A stretch of 64,000 nucleotides of DNA from Kribbella pratensis (GTDB taxonomy: Bacteria > Actinomycetota > Actinomycetes > Propionibacteriales > Kribbellaceae), in the NCBI RefSeq assembly GCF_004366075.1, contig NZ_SODU01000001.1:2687134-2751133 (forward strand), given 5' to 3'. This document shows, piece by piece, positions 1-8,732 of this stretch. Within the stretch, counting starts at the first letter, position 1. Every line of letters begins with the position of its first letter. The notes under the pieces were generated by a model that was not told the DNA's origin, searched no databases, and saw only the letters and a list, made by a program, of their open reading frames with translations. A program made the translations under genes and the position numbers.

Positions 1-23
1 ACGATCCGATGCCGCTCGCTCAT
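1..23 (-). CDS. 5' end of a divergent gene (partial)
   Basis: An ATG on the minus strand at 23 is preceded by GGAG seven bases upstream, and the frame is open to the window edge (MSGIGS...). It diverges from the TetR gene at 104, the usual arrangement for a TetR repressor and its target, with the palindrome at 60-78 between them. Only about seven codons are visible, so no function can be assigned. The call rests on the start codon, its ribosome binding site and the layout. Confidence 0.5.
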
Positions 24-59
24 GCGGTTTCTCCAGCCCGTCGGTAGTTACTCGTGCGG

Positions 60-78
60 AACTTACTCGTAGTAAGTT
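60..78. promoter_or_regulatory. TetR-type operator palindrome
   Basis: AACTTACT-CGT-AGTAAGTT is a perfect inverted repeat with 8-base arms and a 3-base spacer. Related half-sites (GTTACTCG) occur at 46 and 76. It lies between the divergent start at 23 and the TetR start at 104, so it is the likely operator for both promoters. Confidence 0.65.
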
Positions 79-103
79 ACTCGGAGTCAGTTAGACTGCG
101 CAA

Positions 104-736
104 GTGACCTCGACCACTGTTCCCCCGGGCCCGCCGAAGCGCCGTCGCGACCGGGCCGCGCGGGAACGGGAGATCCTCGAGGCGGCCGAGCGGATCTTCG
201 GCGAGCGCGGGTACCAGGGCACGTCGATGGACGACGTCGCCGCGCAGGTCGGGGTGTCGAAACCGCTGATCTACCAGTACTACGGCTCGAAGGACGGCCT
301 GTTCCTCGCCTGTCTCGCCCGGCTCCGCGGCCAACTCCTGGACACCGTCGCCGACGCGGTGCTGGCGGCGCCGGACGCCGAGGACGCCCTGTACGCCGGG
401 TTCCTGGCCTGGTTCCGTTTCCTCGATGAGCATCCGCAGGCGTGGTCCGTCCTGGTCGACGAGGGCATGCTGAGCGCCGGCCCCGCCGCGGAAGCCACCG
501 ACGAGGTCCGCGCGGCCTTCATCGAACTGATCGCCACGATGGTCCGGATGAACCTCCCCGCCGGTCGCCCCGTCGACGACGACGAGGTCCAGATCGTTGC
601 CCAGAGCATCTCCGGCGCCACCGAACGCCTCGCCATCTGGCGCACCCGCGCCGCCACGCCGCCCACCCCCGAAAAGGTCGCGCGTACCCTCCAAGACCTC
701 CTCTGGCAGGGCCTCCACACCCTCAAGACCACTTGA
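104..736 (+). CDS. TetR/AcrR family transcriptional regulator
   Basis: A 210-residue protein with a TetR N-terminal DNA-binding domain at about residues 15-65. The helix-turn-helix reads roughly SMDDVAAQVGVSKPLIYQYY and is followed by GSKDGLF, both typical of the family. The C-terminal ligand-binding region is helical and its ligand is unknown. The start is GTG with no clear Shine-Dalgarno, so the message may be leaderless. The perfect palindrome at 60-78 suggests autorepression and control of the divergent gene. The reductase gene at 808 follows after 71 bases and may be cotranscribed. Confidence 0.9.
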   Translation: MTSTTVPPGPPKRRRDRAAREREILEAAERIFGERGYQGTSMDDVAAQVGVSKPLIYQYYGSKDGLFLACLARLRGQLLDTVADAVLAAPDAEDALYAGFLAWFRFLDEHPQAWSVLVDEGMLSAGPAAEATDEVRAAFIELIATMVRMNLPAGRPVDDDEVQIVAQSISGATERLAIWRTRAATPPTPEKVARTLQDLLWQGLHTLKTT

Positions 737-807
737 TCACTGGCGACCGCGTCGAGGATCCGGCCGTGGCTCCGACGTACCCGGCAACTCGACGAAAGGA
801 TCCTCAG

Positions 808-1398
808 ATGCCCAAGGTGTACGCGCAGGCGTCGGTCTCGTTGGACGGTTTCATCGCCGGCCCGAACGGAACCGGCTTCGACCGTCTGTTCGCCTGGTGC
901 ACCGCTGGAGACGTCGAAACCCCGACCAGCCAGCCCGACCGGCTGACGTACCGCACGAACGCAGCCACCGCCGCCTACCTCCGCGACCTGCTCGAAGGCA
1001 CCGGCGCGCTCGTCGTCGGCCGCCGCCTCTTCGATGCCACCAATGGCTGGAACGGCTCACACCCACTCGGCAAACCCGTCTTCGTCGTCACCCACGAACC
1101 ACCCACCGACTGGGTCGACACCGATACGCCGTACACCTTCGTCACCGACGGCGTCACCGCAGCCATCGCCCAGGCGCAGTCCGCCGCTGGCTCACTCGAC
1201 GTCGGCGTCGGGCCCGGCACAACGGTCGTCCAGGCGCTCGACGCCGGGCTCCTCGACGAACTCCGCCTCGACCTCGTCCCCACTACCCTGGGCTCCGGCA
1301 CCGCCATGCTCGAAGGCCTCACCAAGTCACACACCTTCGCCGACCCCCAAATCATCAACGGAACCGGCGTCACCCACCTCATCTACAAACTTCCCTGA
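808..1398 (+). CDS. Dihydrofolate reductase (RibD C-terminal) family protein
   Basis: A 196-residue protein opening MPKVYAQASVSLDGFIAGPN, the beta-strand plus SLDGF/IAGP signature of the RibD-C/DHFR-like fold. VVGRRLFD and the GPGTTVVQALDAGLLDEL segment match the NADPH-binding half of the family. Many actinobacteria carry several such reductases of unknown substrate, and folate reduction should not be assumed. The ATG has AAAGGAT upstream. It sits between a TetR gene and a second family member at 1481. Confidence 0.85.
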   Translation: MPKVYAQASVSLDGFIAGPNGTGFDRLFAWCTAGDVETPTSQPDRLTYRTNAATAAYLRDLLEGTGALVVGRRLFDATNGWNGSHPLGKPVFVVTHEPPTDWVDTDTPYTFVTDGVTAAIAQAQSAAGSLDVGVGPGTTVVQALDAGLLDELRLDLVPTTLGSGTAMLEGLTKSHTFADPQIINGTGVTHLIYKLP

Positions 1399-1480
1399 CC
1401 CCGGGTGTCGGATCGGGGTCGAGGAGGTCGTAGTAGTGGTGAGGCGCCGCCGAAGGCGCCCACCAAACAGGGAGAACAAC

Positions 1481-2056
1481 ATGACCGCCAGCTACACCTT
1501 CGACATCTTCTCGAGCCTGGACGGCTACTCGAACAGCAGGACGTTCGGTGGCTACTTCGGGAAGCAAGGTCCGGAGTTTCTCGAGCACCGCTTCAACCAG
1601 TTCGGTGAGGAGCAGCGGCTGGTCCTCGGAGCCAACACCTTTCGGGGGATGGCGGCGATGCTGGCCTCGAGCTCCGAAGGGTCCGAGGTCCGGGACCCAT
1701 GGGTGACCCGAATGCGGAACCTGCCGACAACGGTGGTGTCGAACACCCTCGAAGGACCACTCGACTGGCCGGACGCCACTGTCCTGAACGGCGACCCCAT
1801 CGAAGCCATCGCCCGTCTCAAGAAAGAGTCGGACGTACCGCTGCGCTCCCACGGCAGCCTGACCCTGAACCGCGCCCTCCTGGCCGCCGGCCTAGTCGAC
1901 CGCGTCCAGGTCACGATCTTCCCCGTGATCACCGGCCAGAGCGGCCTGGGCCGCATCTTCGACAACACACCCGACCTCGACCTGCAACTGATCGAATCCC
2001 ACACCCTCGACGACAACACCCAAGAACTCACCTACCGCCCCACCCTCCACCCCTAA
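1481..2056 (+). CDS. Second dihydrofolate reductase (RibD-C) family protein
   Basis: A 191-residue protein starting MTASYTFDIFSSLDGYSNSR, again with the SLDG signature, followed by RLVLGANTFRGMA and GSLTLNRALLAAGLVDRVQV, which fit the RibD-C nucleotide-binding core. GGAG lies seven bases before the ATG. It is divergent enough from the protein at 808 that a recent tandem duplication is unlikely. Substrate unknown. It is the last gene before a 980-base stretch without genes. Confidence 0.82.
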   Translation: MTASYTFDIFSSLDGYSNSRTFGGYFGKQGPEFLEHRFNQFGEEQRLVLGANTFRGMAAMLASSSEGSEVRDPWVTRMRNLPTTVVSNTLEGPLDWPDATVLNGDPIEAIARLKKESDVPLRSHGSLTLNRALLAAGLVDRVQVTIFPVITGQSGLGRIFDNTPDLDLQLIESHTLDDNTQELTYRPTLHP

Positions 2057-2109
2057 TCCCACCACCCCACCCCACCCGCCTCTGACCAACAGGCGCAAAC
2101 CCCCAACGC

Positions 2110-2460
2110 CAGCAGACGCCAACCCCGAACGCCACCACAACCACCACCACGCCAGACAGCGAATCCGCCAACAGAACCACACACCAGACCGCCGGTCCGC
2201 CGGTCCCCCGACACAACCGCCACCACATCCACCGCCAAACGCGCCGAGCTCGCGAACATCACCACAACCCACCACACCAGACAGCGCGTCCCCCGACACA
2301 ACCGACCACCGCACCCACCGCCACACACGAAGAGCGTCGCGAAGAGCACTACAACCCACCACCCACACCAGACAGCGGATCCGCCGACACGACCGACCAC
2401 ACCGGACAGCGGGTTCGCCGACACAGCCGCCCACCACACCCACTGCCGCACACGGCGGGC
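2110..2460. repeat. Degenerate tandem repeats, about 90-base unit
   Basis: The plus strand is strongly A/C-rich here. CCAGACAGCG followed by TCCGCCGACACAACCGACCAC-like sequence recurs near 2152, 2275, 2367 and 2401. A second block, TCGCGAA followed by ACCACAACCCACC, recurs near 2249, 2337 and 2460. Frames through it are low-complexity and unlike any protein, so I treat it as non-coding. Confidence 0.6.
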
Positions 2461-3038
2461 TCGCGAAGGTCGGCACATGTGACCACCGGACCGGCCGCGA
2501 CGGTGACAGCCGATGGCCGGAGTCACCACCCTGGGCCGCGACGCCGGCAACCACCCGGGACATACTGGGCTGGCTGGCAGCCGCACCTCGGCAACTAGCG
2601 CGACGGTGAACCCGTCCTACCGCTGATCGGTCAACTCGACCTCAACGACGACCAGCACCCCGACCGGCTCCGGCGGCCCCGCTGCCCTGTGTCGGCGTTC
2701 TGCTTGCCGCTCTACTTGCCGCTCTACTTGCCGCTCTGCTTGCCGCTCTACTTGCCGCTGTGCTTGCCGTTCTGCTTGGCGAGATCGGGTGACCGGTTAT
2801 CGATGGCGGCATTCAGCCGCATCATCCGCCCGCGGATCTGGCCAGCTCGTGACGACCCACAGGGCGTCACAGAGGCACGCGTCCGGCGCAGCCGGGTCTG
2901 CGCCGCATGTACCGCTTGACAGCCAGCGCTAGCCGCAGCCAGCCACGCATCCTGTTCGTTCAGCGCCGGGTGGGCTGGTGTTTGCTTTCAGCAACGTTCT
3001 TTGACCACGGTCAGGCGCATCGGGGCGGCTGCCGTGGC
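2461..3038. other. Intergenic stretch without a recognisable gene
   Basis: Between the degenerate repeats and the HNH gene I see no ORF with plausible protein character. It holds a 12-base tandem repeat at 2696-2780 and otherwise unremarkable sequence. It may hold transcription terminators of the two facing genes, but no strong hairpin stands out. Confidence 0.5.
2696..2780. repeat. 12-base tandem repeat, about seven copies
   Basis: The unit is GCCGCTCTACTT, repeated about seven times with single-base variants (CTCTGC, CTGTGC, GTTCTGC). A frame through it would encode a Leu-Pro-Leu-Tyr polymer and is probably not a gene. Confidence 0.8.
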
Positions 3039-5765
3039 TCAGCTGGCTTCGGCGGTATCGCCCCATGGGTCGAACGGCCTGACTTCGGCGGTATCGCCCC
3101 ATGGGTCAAACGGCCTGGCTTCGGCGGTATCGCCCCATGGGTCGAACGGCGTCCTGTCCGAGGCGCGACGCGCCGACTCCTCCCTACGTTCGGCCGGAGG
3201 GTCGTCGCCCCAGATCGCCAGGTACGTCGCGTCGCGTGAGCCACTGGCTGATGAGTCGCAGACCCGTGCCCCTCCGGCCCGCGGGTGACTGCCCCGCGAC
3301 TCGCCGGGCGCTGAGTGATCGGCTCGCGAAGTCTCGGGCAACAGGCGATCGGCCACCGAGTCCCCGCCCGGCGACGAATCCGCCGACGAATCGTTCGGCT
3401 GTAGGTTGCCGGTCGGTGAGTGGTCGCCCCGTGAGCGATCAGCGCGCGTGCCCTCGGGCGCTAGATGATCAGCACGCGCATGGTTAGCCCATGAATGTTC
3501 GGCTGGTGAGTCTTCAGGCAACAGGCGATTAACCCGCGACGCGCCAGGCGGTGAATTGTCGGGCGTGGAGCGCTCCCCCGGCGGTTCGAGGACCCGGGAG
3601 GCGGCCTCCGGAAAGGCCGAGGACGTGGGTCGCTCACCCGACGGCTTGTATACCCGGGACGCGGCCTCTGGTAGACGCGAGGGCATGGGGTGTTCACCCG
3701 TTGGTTCGTGTGCCCGGGAGGCGTCGTCCGACGGCCCTGAGGGCGTGGGGTACTCACCTGGCGGGCCGGGTGCCCAGGGTGCGTCATCCGGTGGTTCGTG
3801 TGTCCAGGAGGCGTCGTCCGATGGACCTCCAGACGTCGGGTACTCACCCGGCCGCCCGGGTGCCCAGGGTGCGTCATCCGGCGGTTCGTGTGTCCAGGAG
3901 GCATCGTCCGATGGACCCGCAGGCGTGGCGTGATCACCCGGCGACTCGTTTACCCGGAAGGGGTCGTCCGGGAGGCCCGCAGGCGTGGGGTGATCACCCG
4001 GCGACTCGTTTACCCGGAAGGGGTCGTCCGGGAGGCCCGCAGGCGTGGGGTGATCACCCGGCGACTCGTTTGCCCGGAAGGGGTCGTCCGGGAGGCCCGC
4101 AGGCGTGGGGTGATCACCCGGTGGCTTGGGTGCTCCGGATGCGTGGGCCGGTGGTTTGTGTGGGTGGCGGGGTGGTGGGTCGGCCCAGGTGGGTCTGGTG
4201 ACGTGGACTTGGCCGTTGGTGATGGTGATGGTCCAGTGGCCGTGGTGCAGGTCGGTGTGGTCGCGGCGGCAGACCAGGGCGAGGTTGTCGAGCTTGGTGT
4301 GGCCGCCGTCGATCCAGGAGATCAGATGATGTGCGTCGCACATGACCGGTGGCGCGTTGCAGATGACGCAGCCGCGGTCGCGGGTGTTGAGGGCGCGGCG
4401 GAGGGCTTTGGTGACGAGGCGTTCGCGGCGGCCGACGTCGAGGGGTTCGGAGTTGGAGCCGAGCACGATCGGGATGACGTTGGCGTCGCAGGCGAGGCGG
4501 CGGATGGTGGCGGCGGACAGCCCGTTGCTGTAGACGGTGTGCCCGATCGCATCGGCGGTGGCCGCCTTCAGGTCTTCCAGGTCGATCGTGACCGTGAGGT
4601 TCGCCTTCGCCCCGAACCCGGGCACCACGTCACCACCCACACCAGCCACCGCACCAGCACTCGCACCACCGCTCGGACCTGCTACGACACCAGCAGCGAC
4701 ACCGGCAGCGACACCAGGCTGTTGGCCGTCTCCTGCAGCAGCACCCGAGCCATCATCCGCGCGAACGTCCGCGCCACTCGGCGCGTCGACCGTCGTCTCC
4801 GCCGTCGAGGCTTGCGCCATGGAGCCTGTCTCTGTTGAACCAGTGTCTGTGGAGCCAGCGGACCCGGAACCAGCCTCGGTGGAATCGGTCGCGATGGAGT
4901 CAGCCGTCGGGGAGGCAGCCTGCGGGGAGCTGGCTGGTTTGTTGGTGGGGCGGGGCATGGTGGGTGAGGGGGTGCCGGCGTCCAGGGCGGTGGCGGCGAG
5001 GGTCAATGTGGTGGTGAGGGCGTCGGCTTGGCGTTTTTCGCGGGAGCGGGGGTCTCGCTCGCCGTCGAGGGTTTTGTGGGGGCGGGCGCCGGTGACGATC
5101 AGGGTGCGGAACAGTTCGGCGTTCTCGTTGGCAAGGTAGCCCTTGAACTTCACGCCGCGGTCGGCGGTCGTCAGGGTGAGGGATTCGCGGGCGGCCGCCT
5201 TGTGTTCTTCGGGTTCGGGGCCGTCGGTGTCGAGGATGTCGCGGGATTGTTCGGCGGCCTTGCGCAGGTCGGTCGGACACAGGTGCCGGGCGAGGCGGAC
5301 GAGTTCTTGTTCGGCGAACTCCAGATCGGCCACCGGCACCGTCGTCGGCACCTTTTCCAGCGCGGTGACGATTGCTTCGGCTTGTGCCGGCCGCAACACC
5401 ACCTCAGGAATCTCCCCGTCCCGGTCGTCTGCCACATCGGCCACATCGGGGAGGGCGGCGGTGACGGCCGGGTACTTGGGGAGTGCGCGGGCCAGGCGGA
5501 CGTCGCGGTAGGCGCGGGAGTGGTCGAGGCGGTAGCGGAACTCCAGGTACTGCACCATGTCACGCGCACCGACCCGTTCGGCATACCCGGAGGAGTCCAT
5601 CGCCGCGACCAGCCGCAACCGGCGCGTCTCAAGCCGCGCCAACTCGGCATCGGCCTCGTCGAGAGCACGCGCCAACTCCGCATCGCTCAGCAACTCGGCC
5701 GGCTTGTCCGTATCGAGAGCACACGCCAGTTCGGCGTCGCTCATCAACTCGGCCGGCTTGTCCAT
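3039..5765 (-). CDS. DUF222 / HNH endonuclease (13E12-repeat family) with long repetitive C-terminus
   Basis: A 908-residue protein. Residues 1-260 form a DUF222 domain. A Ser/Thr/Ala-rich linker follows to about 390. The HNH nuclease lies at about 463-505, with the zinc Cys pair in CVICNAPPVMC, then CDAHHLISWIDGGHT, then LVCRRDHTDLHH. Beyond the nuclease, about 548-742 consists of degenerate 20-residue repeats (PGDHPTPAGLPDDPFRVNES type), and the last 40 residues hold three copies of PFDPWGDTAE. Typical relatives end soon after HNH at 400-500 residues, so this tail is unusual. I chose the ATG at 5765; a TTG at 5795 is possible but has a worse ribosome site. The family is multicopy in actinobacteria; biological role unproven. 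Confidence 0.88.
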   Translation of the reverse strand: MDKPAELMSDAELACALDTDKPAELLSDAELARALDEADAELARLETRRLRLVAAMDSSGYAERVGARDMVQYLEFRYRLDHSRAYRDVRLARALPKYPAVTAALPDVADVADDRDGEIPEVVLRPAQAEAIVTALEKVPTTVPVADLEFAEQELVRLARHLCPTDLRKAAEQSRDILDTDGPEPEEHKAAARESLTLTTADRGVKFKGYLANENAELFRTLIVTGARPHKTLDGERDPRSREKRQADALTTTLTLAATALDAGTPSPTMPRPTNKPASSPQAASPTADSIATDSTEAGSGSAGSTDTGSTETGSMAQASTAETTVDAPSGADVRADDGSGAAAGDGQQPGVAAGVAAGVVAGPSGGASAGAVAGVGGDVVPGFGAKANLTVTIDLEDLKAATADAIGHTVYSNGLSAATIRRLACDANVIPIVLGSNSEPLDVGRRERLVTKALRRALNTRDRGCVICNAPPVMCDAHHLISWIDGGHTKLDNLALVCRRDHTDLHHGHWTITITNGQVHVTRPTWADPPPRHPHKPPAHASGAPKPPGDHPTPAGLPDDPFRANESPGDHPTPAGLPDDPFRVNESPGDHPTPAGLPDDPFRVNESPGDHATPAGPSDDASWTHEPPDDAPWAPGRPGEYPTSGGPSDDASWTHEPPDDAPWAPGPPGEYPTPSGPSDDASRAHEPTGEHPMPSRLPEAASRVYKPSGERPTSSAFPEAASRVLEPPGERSTPDNSPPGASRVNRLLPEDSPAEHSWANHARADHLAPEGTRADRSRGDHSPTGNLQPNDSSADSSPGGDSVADRLLPETSRADHSAPGESRGSHPRAGGARVCDSSASGSRDATYLAIWGDDPPAERREESARRASDRTPFDPWGDTAEARPFDPWGDTAEVRPFDPWGDTAEAS
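3048..3155. repeat. 36-base direct repeat, three copies
   Basis: Three nearly identical 36-base units (TTCGGCGGTATCGCCCCATG followed by GGTCGAACGGC) encode the three terminal PFDPWGDTAE motifs of the HNH protein. Confidence 0.9.
3540..4120. repeat. 60-base coding tandem repeats in the HNH gene
   Basis: A 60-base unit is near-perfect in four copies from about 3900 to 4120 and decays over further copies towards 3540. It encodes the 20-residue Pro/Asp-rich repeat. The gradient from identical to degenerate copies suggests recent expansion at the nuclease-proximal end. Confidence 0.85.
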
Positions 5766-5872
5766 GTAGCAAAGCCTAGACACCGCCACCGACAATTTCC
5801 GAAGCCAGATCCCCTTGTTTCCAAGGGATTCTGTTATCCACAGATCTCCACCGGCCCTTGCGCGGAAGGCAG

Positions 5873-6784
5873 CTAGTGTGCAGTGAAGTCGGTGAGGATG
5901 TCGGCGACCGAGGCCTGGCCGTTGGGGAGGGTGTCAGGGAAACGGCCCATGTAGTAAGGGATTGCGATGATCACGAGGGAGAGCGCCCAGCCGCGGGCGC
6001 GGAGCCAGGTGGCATTGTCGACCTCGAGCGCTTCGCGGTAGGCCTTTCTGGACTCGCCTTCGAAGATCCACCACGCGGGCAGTACGTCGCCTGCAGGGTC
6101 GGCGGCGCGCGCCGTGGCGAAGTCGATCACTGCCGAAAGCTTGCTGTCAGCAACTAGCAAATTGCCCGACATCAGATCGCCGTGGATCCACCTCGGCGTA
6201 CCGTCCCAGGTGTCGGCCGCCAGGGACTCCTCCCACGCTGCCAACACGCGCTCGGTGTCGAAGTGCTCACGCAGCTCGTCCAGCGCCACGCGGAACATTT
6301 CGTCCCGCGGTGCCAGCGGCGTACCGCGGCTGAACGGATCGTCGTCCGGGACCGGTGCGCCGGTCGTGTCGACTTCTCGCAGAGTCCGGACGAAACCGGC
6401 CAGATCGTGCGCGGCCTGCGTTCTGTCGACAGGCTCCGGTGCGAATGGTGCCCCAGGCAACCAACGGTATACGCCCCAGGTGAAGGGATAGACCTCTGAC
6501 GGCTGACCGAGTTCGAGTGGTTCCGGAATCGGCAGCGAGACGTACGGCGCCAGGCGTGGCATCCAGGTCAGATCCATCTCGACCTGCCCCTGGTTCCGCG
6601 ACGTCCTCGGCAAGCGAACCGACAGATCGTCGCCCACGCGGAAGGTCACGTTGTCGGTGCCCGACCGCTCGACCACCCGCACCGGCAGCCCTGCCCAGCG
6701 CGGGAACTGCTCCGCCAGCAGTCGCTCTACCACCGCGGAGTCGATTTCCACCTCGTCGTCATGCAGCTTCGGAACACCCGTCAC
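5873..6784 (-). CDS. Aminoglycoside phosphotransferase family kinase
   Basis: A 303-residue APH-fold protein. The catalytic loop is WIHGDLMSGNLLV and the metal-binding segment is VIDFATARAADPAGD, both canonical for the family. The N-lobe has VTFRVGDDLSVRLPR. It would transfer phosphate from ATP to a hydroxylated small molecule. Close relatives are annotated as APH or hydroxyurea-type kinases, and antibiotic resistance cannot be inferred. The GTG at 6784 is chosen because GAGG precedes it; the frame stays open far upstream but overlaps the divergent esterase gene and looks non-coding there. Confidence 0.88.
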   Translation of the reverse strand: MTGVPKLHDDEVEIDSAVVERLLAEQFPRWAGLPVRVVERSGTDNVTFRVGDDLSVRLPRTSRNQGQVEMDLTWMPRLAPYVSLPIPEPLELGQPSEVYPFTWGVYRWLPGAPFAPEPVDRTQAAHDLAGFVRTLREVDTTGAPVPDDDPFSRGTPLAPRDEMFRVALDELREHFDTERVLAAWEESLAADTWDGTPRWIHGDLMSGNLLVADSKLSAVIDFATARAADPAGDVLPAWWIFEGESRKAYREALEVDNATWLRARGWALSLVIIAIPYYMGRFPDTLPNGQASVADILTDFTAH

Positions 6785-6856
6785 GGCGCGACCCTCACAC
6801 CCGGACGACGCACGGTCAACCGATTTCGAGCGGCGCGCGTGCGCGAGAATGATTCC

Positions 6857-7864
6857 ATGACGAGTCCCCCGCTCCCCGAGGCGTGGCAGCGCGCCGAGGT
6901 TCCCCCGCTGCCGGCCATCGGACCTGAGGTCGTCGACGAGTTCGCCCGTACGATCTACGGCCGTACGCCGGAAGGTGGGCGACTGACCGAGCTGGTATTG
7001 CGTTCGCGGGAGAACGGCGTCCTCGACGGGGCAGCCGACCGCTTGCGTCACCACGCGGTGATCGCCTGCCCACTGGGCGACCTCGAACTCGACACCGTCA
7101 CCCACCTCCCGGCCGGAGCGAGCGCCGAACACCCCGTACCGGTCGTCGTCGCCCTCAACTTCAAGAGCGACGAGGTGCCCTCCGCGAAGGTGATGAAGGC
7201 CGGGTACGCCGTACTAGCGGTCGACTACCAACAGATCGAGCCCGACGACCCGGCACCGCCCGCACCCGGCGTACGCGCGCTGTTCCCAACCCAAACGACC
7301 GAGTCGACCGAGACGACCGAGACAAGCGATACAACCGAGCCATGGGGAGCGGTCGCGGCCTGGGCGTGGGGACTGTCCCGCCTCCTCGACATCGCGGACG
7401 GAATCGAAGGCGTGGATCCCGCGGAGCCGGTCGTGCTCGGGCATTCCCGGCTGGGCAAGGCCGCGCTGTGGGCGGGGGCGCAGGACGAGCGGTTCGCGGT
7501 CACGGTCGCCAACGGGTCCGGTTGCTGCGGCGCGTCGTTGTTCCGGCATCCGGGTGGCGAGGACATCGCCGCGATCACCACGAAGTTCCCGCACTGGTTC
7601 GTCCCGTCGTTCTCGACGTACGCCGGTAACGAGAGCAGCCTGCCCGTGGATCAGCACCAGCTGCTCGCGAGCATCGCCTCGCGCCGCGTGTACGTCGCCA
7701 GCGCCGAGGACGACGCGTGGGCCGACCCGGTCGGCGAGTACCTGGCCGTGGTCGCCGCCCGGCCGGCCTTCGGCCCGAACGGCATCGGCTACCACGTCCG
7801 CCCCGGCACCCACGATCTCCTCGAAGAGGACTGGCTGCACGCCCTGGCCTTCGCGAAACGGTGA
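6857..7864 (+). CDS. CE15-like glucuronoyl esterase / alpha-beta hydrolase
   Basis: A 335-residue hydrolase. VVLGHSRLGKAAL around Ser197 matches the GxSRxGK nucleophile elbow of CE15 4-O-methyl-glucuronoyl methylesterases, which cut lignin-glucuronoxylan ester links. GSGCCGASLFRH and the FPHWFVPSF segment also resemble that family. A catalytic His is probably in GTHDLL near residue 319. I see no signal peptide, unlike fungal CE15 enzymes, so it may act inside the cell on imported esters. It diverges from the kinase at 6784 and converges with the DUF1269 gene, leaving six bases. Confidence 0.75.
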   Translation: MTSPPLPEAWQRAEVPPLPAIGPEVVDEFARTIYGRTPEGGRLTELVLRSRENGVLDGAADRLRHHAVIACPLGDLELDTVTHLPAGASAEHPVPVVVALNFKSDEVPSAKVMKAGYAVLAVDYQQIEPDDPAPPAPGVRALFPTQTTESTETTETSDTTEPWGAVAAWAWGLSRLLDIADGIEGVDPAEPVVLGHSRLGKAALWAGAQDERFAVTVANGSGCCGASLFRHPGGEDIAAITTKFPHWFVPSFSTYAGNESSLPVDQHQLLASIASRRVYVASAEDDAWADPVGEYLAVVAARPAFGPNGIGYHVRPGTHDLLEEDWLHALAFAKR

Positions 7865-7870
7865 CTCCCG

Positions 7871-8362
7871 TCAGTTCCCGAACAGCTCGTGGATGGCGGC
7901 TTCCTGGTCGTCGGTCAGGTCGGTGTGGATGAGCTTGGCCCGGAGTCCGGTCCTCCGGAAGGTTTCGCGGACCTTGTCCGCCACCTCGTCGCTGGACAGC
8001 AGGAACAGCGCCGACGTCCCCGGCGTGACCTGGGCGCGTACCTCCTTGATGAAGTCGTCGTCGATCCCGACGTCGATCAGGGAGCCCGCCACCGCTCCGG
8101 CCGCCGCGCCGATCGCAGCTCCCGCCCAGGGCATCAGGAAGATCGTTCCGAACAGCATCCCCCAGAACATCCCACCGACCGCTCCCGGACCGGTCATGTT
8201 CCGCACCTGCCGGGTCCGCGGCCGCCGCTTCTCCGGCTGCCACGACACCGAGGCCGCGTCATGGATCCGGATCAGCTTCTGCTTCGCCAGACTCTCCAAC
8301 GTGCCGATCGCCTGGTTGGCCCCGTCCCAGGTCTCGAACTTCCACACCGTCAACGTCGCCAT
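7871..8362 (-). CDS. DUF1269 domain-containing membrane-associated protein
   Basis: A 163-residue protein opening MATLTVWKFETWDGANQAI, with a Gly/Ala-rich hydrophobic centre at about residues 60-95 (GGMFWGMLFGTIFLMPWAGA) that may form a membrane hairpin, and a C-terminal region containing VTPGTSALFLLSSDEVADKV. This layout is typical of DUF1269, whose function is unknown. AGGAGAG precedes the ATG at 8362. It is monocistronic. Confidence 0.82.
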   Translation of the reverse strand: MATLTVWKFETWDGANQAIGTLESLAKQKLIRIHDAASVSWQPEKRRPRTRQVRNMTGPGAVGGMFWGMLFGTIFLMPWAGAAIGAAAGAVAGSLIDVGIDDDFIKEVRAQVTPGTSALFLLSSDEVADKVRETFRRTGLRAKLIHTDLTDDQEAAIHELFGN

Positions 8363-8732
8363 CGCACCGCTCTCCTCGCGCCCATCCGCCGACTCCCGCG
8401 TAGCGCGTGCCTGCTGGGGTACGCCGATCCGCACCCGAACCCCCGCCGCCAGTCCACCCCGCGTCCGCCGCACACCGACCCTGCCGTGCACGATTCCCGC
8501 CGCACCGCGCGCTCCAGTACCCACGTCACCCACCCCGATCGCAATCCCTGCCTCAACACTTCACTGGACGCTCCCTCTCACCCGTCAGTTGCCGACTTTC
8601 TCCCCAGATCACGAGTCCACCACCGCAAGCCATCCGGTGCCAGGTCTCACCCGCACCCGGCTGACGGATGTCATGGGTGGGTCGTGACGAGCGATCCAGG
8701 GGTGCGACGGCCCGCTTCAGCAGGCTCTAGGT
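8363..8732. other. Gene-free divergent intergenic region
   Basis: About 370 bases lie between the DUF1269 gene and the ABC exporter operon. Promoters for both must be here. The plus strand is C-rich up to about 8600. I see no repeat, structured RNA or small gene. Confidence 0.5.

Noticed and set aside
2689..2919. Leu-Pro-Leu-Tyr repeat protein
   Set aside because: It is a translation of a 12-base DNA repeat followed by sequence without protein character.
5834..5842. Perfect DnaA box TTATCCACA
   Set aside because: A single nine-base match without a cluster or AT-rich element. The neighbouring genes are not dnaA or dnaN, so it is not an origin.
5873..6784. Aminoglycoside resistance determinant
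   Set aside because: The fold is certain, but APH-like kinases have many substrates, and nothing here points to an antibiotic.
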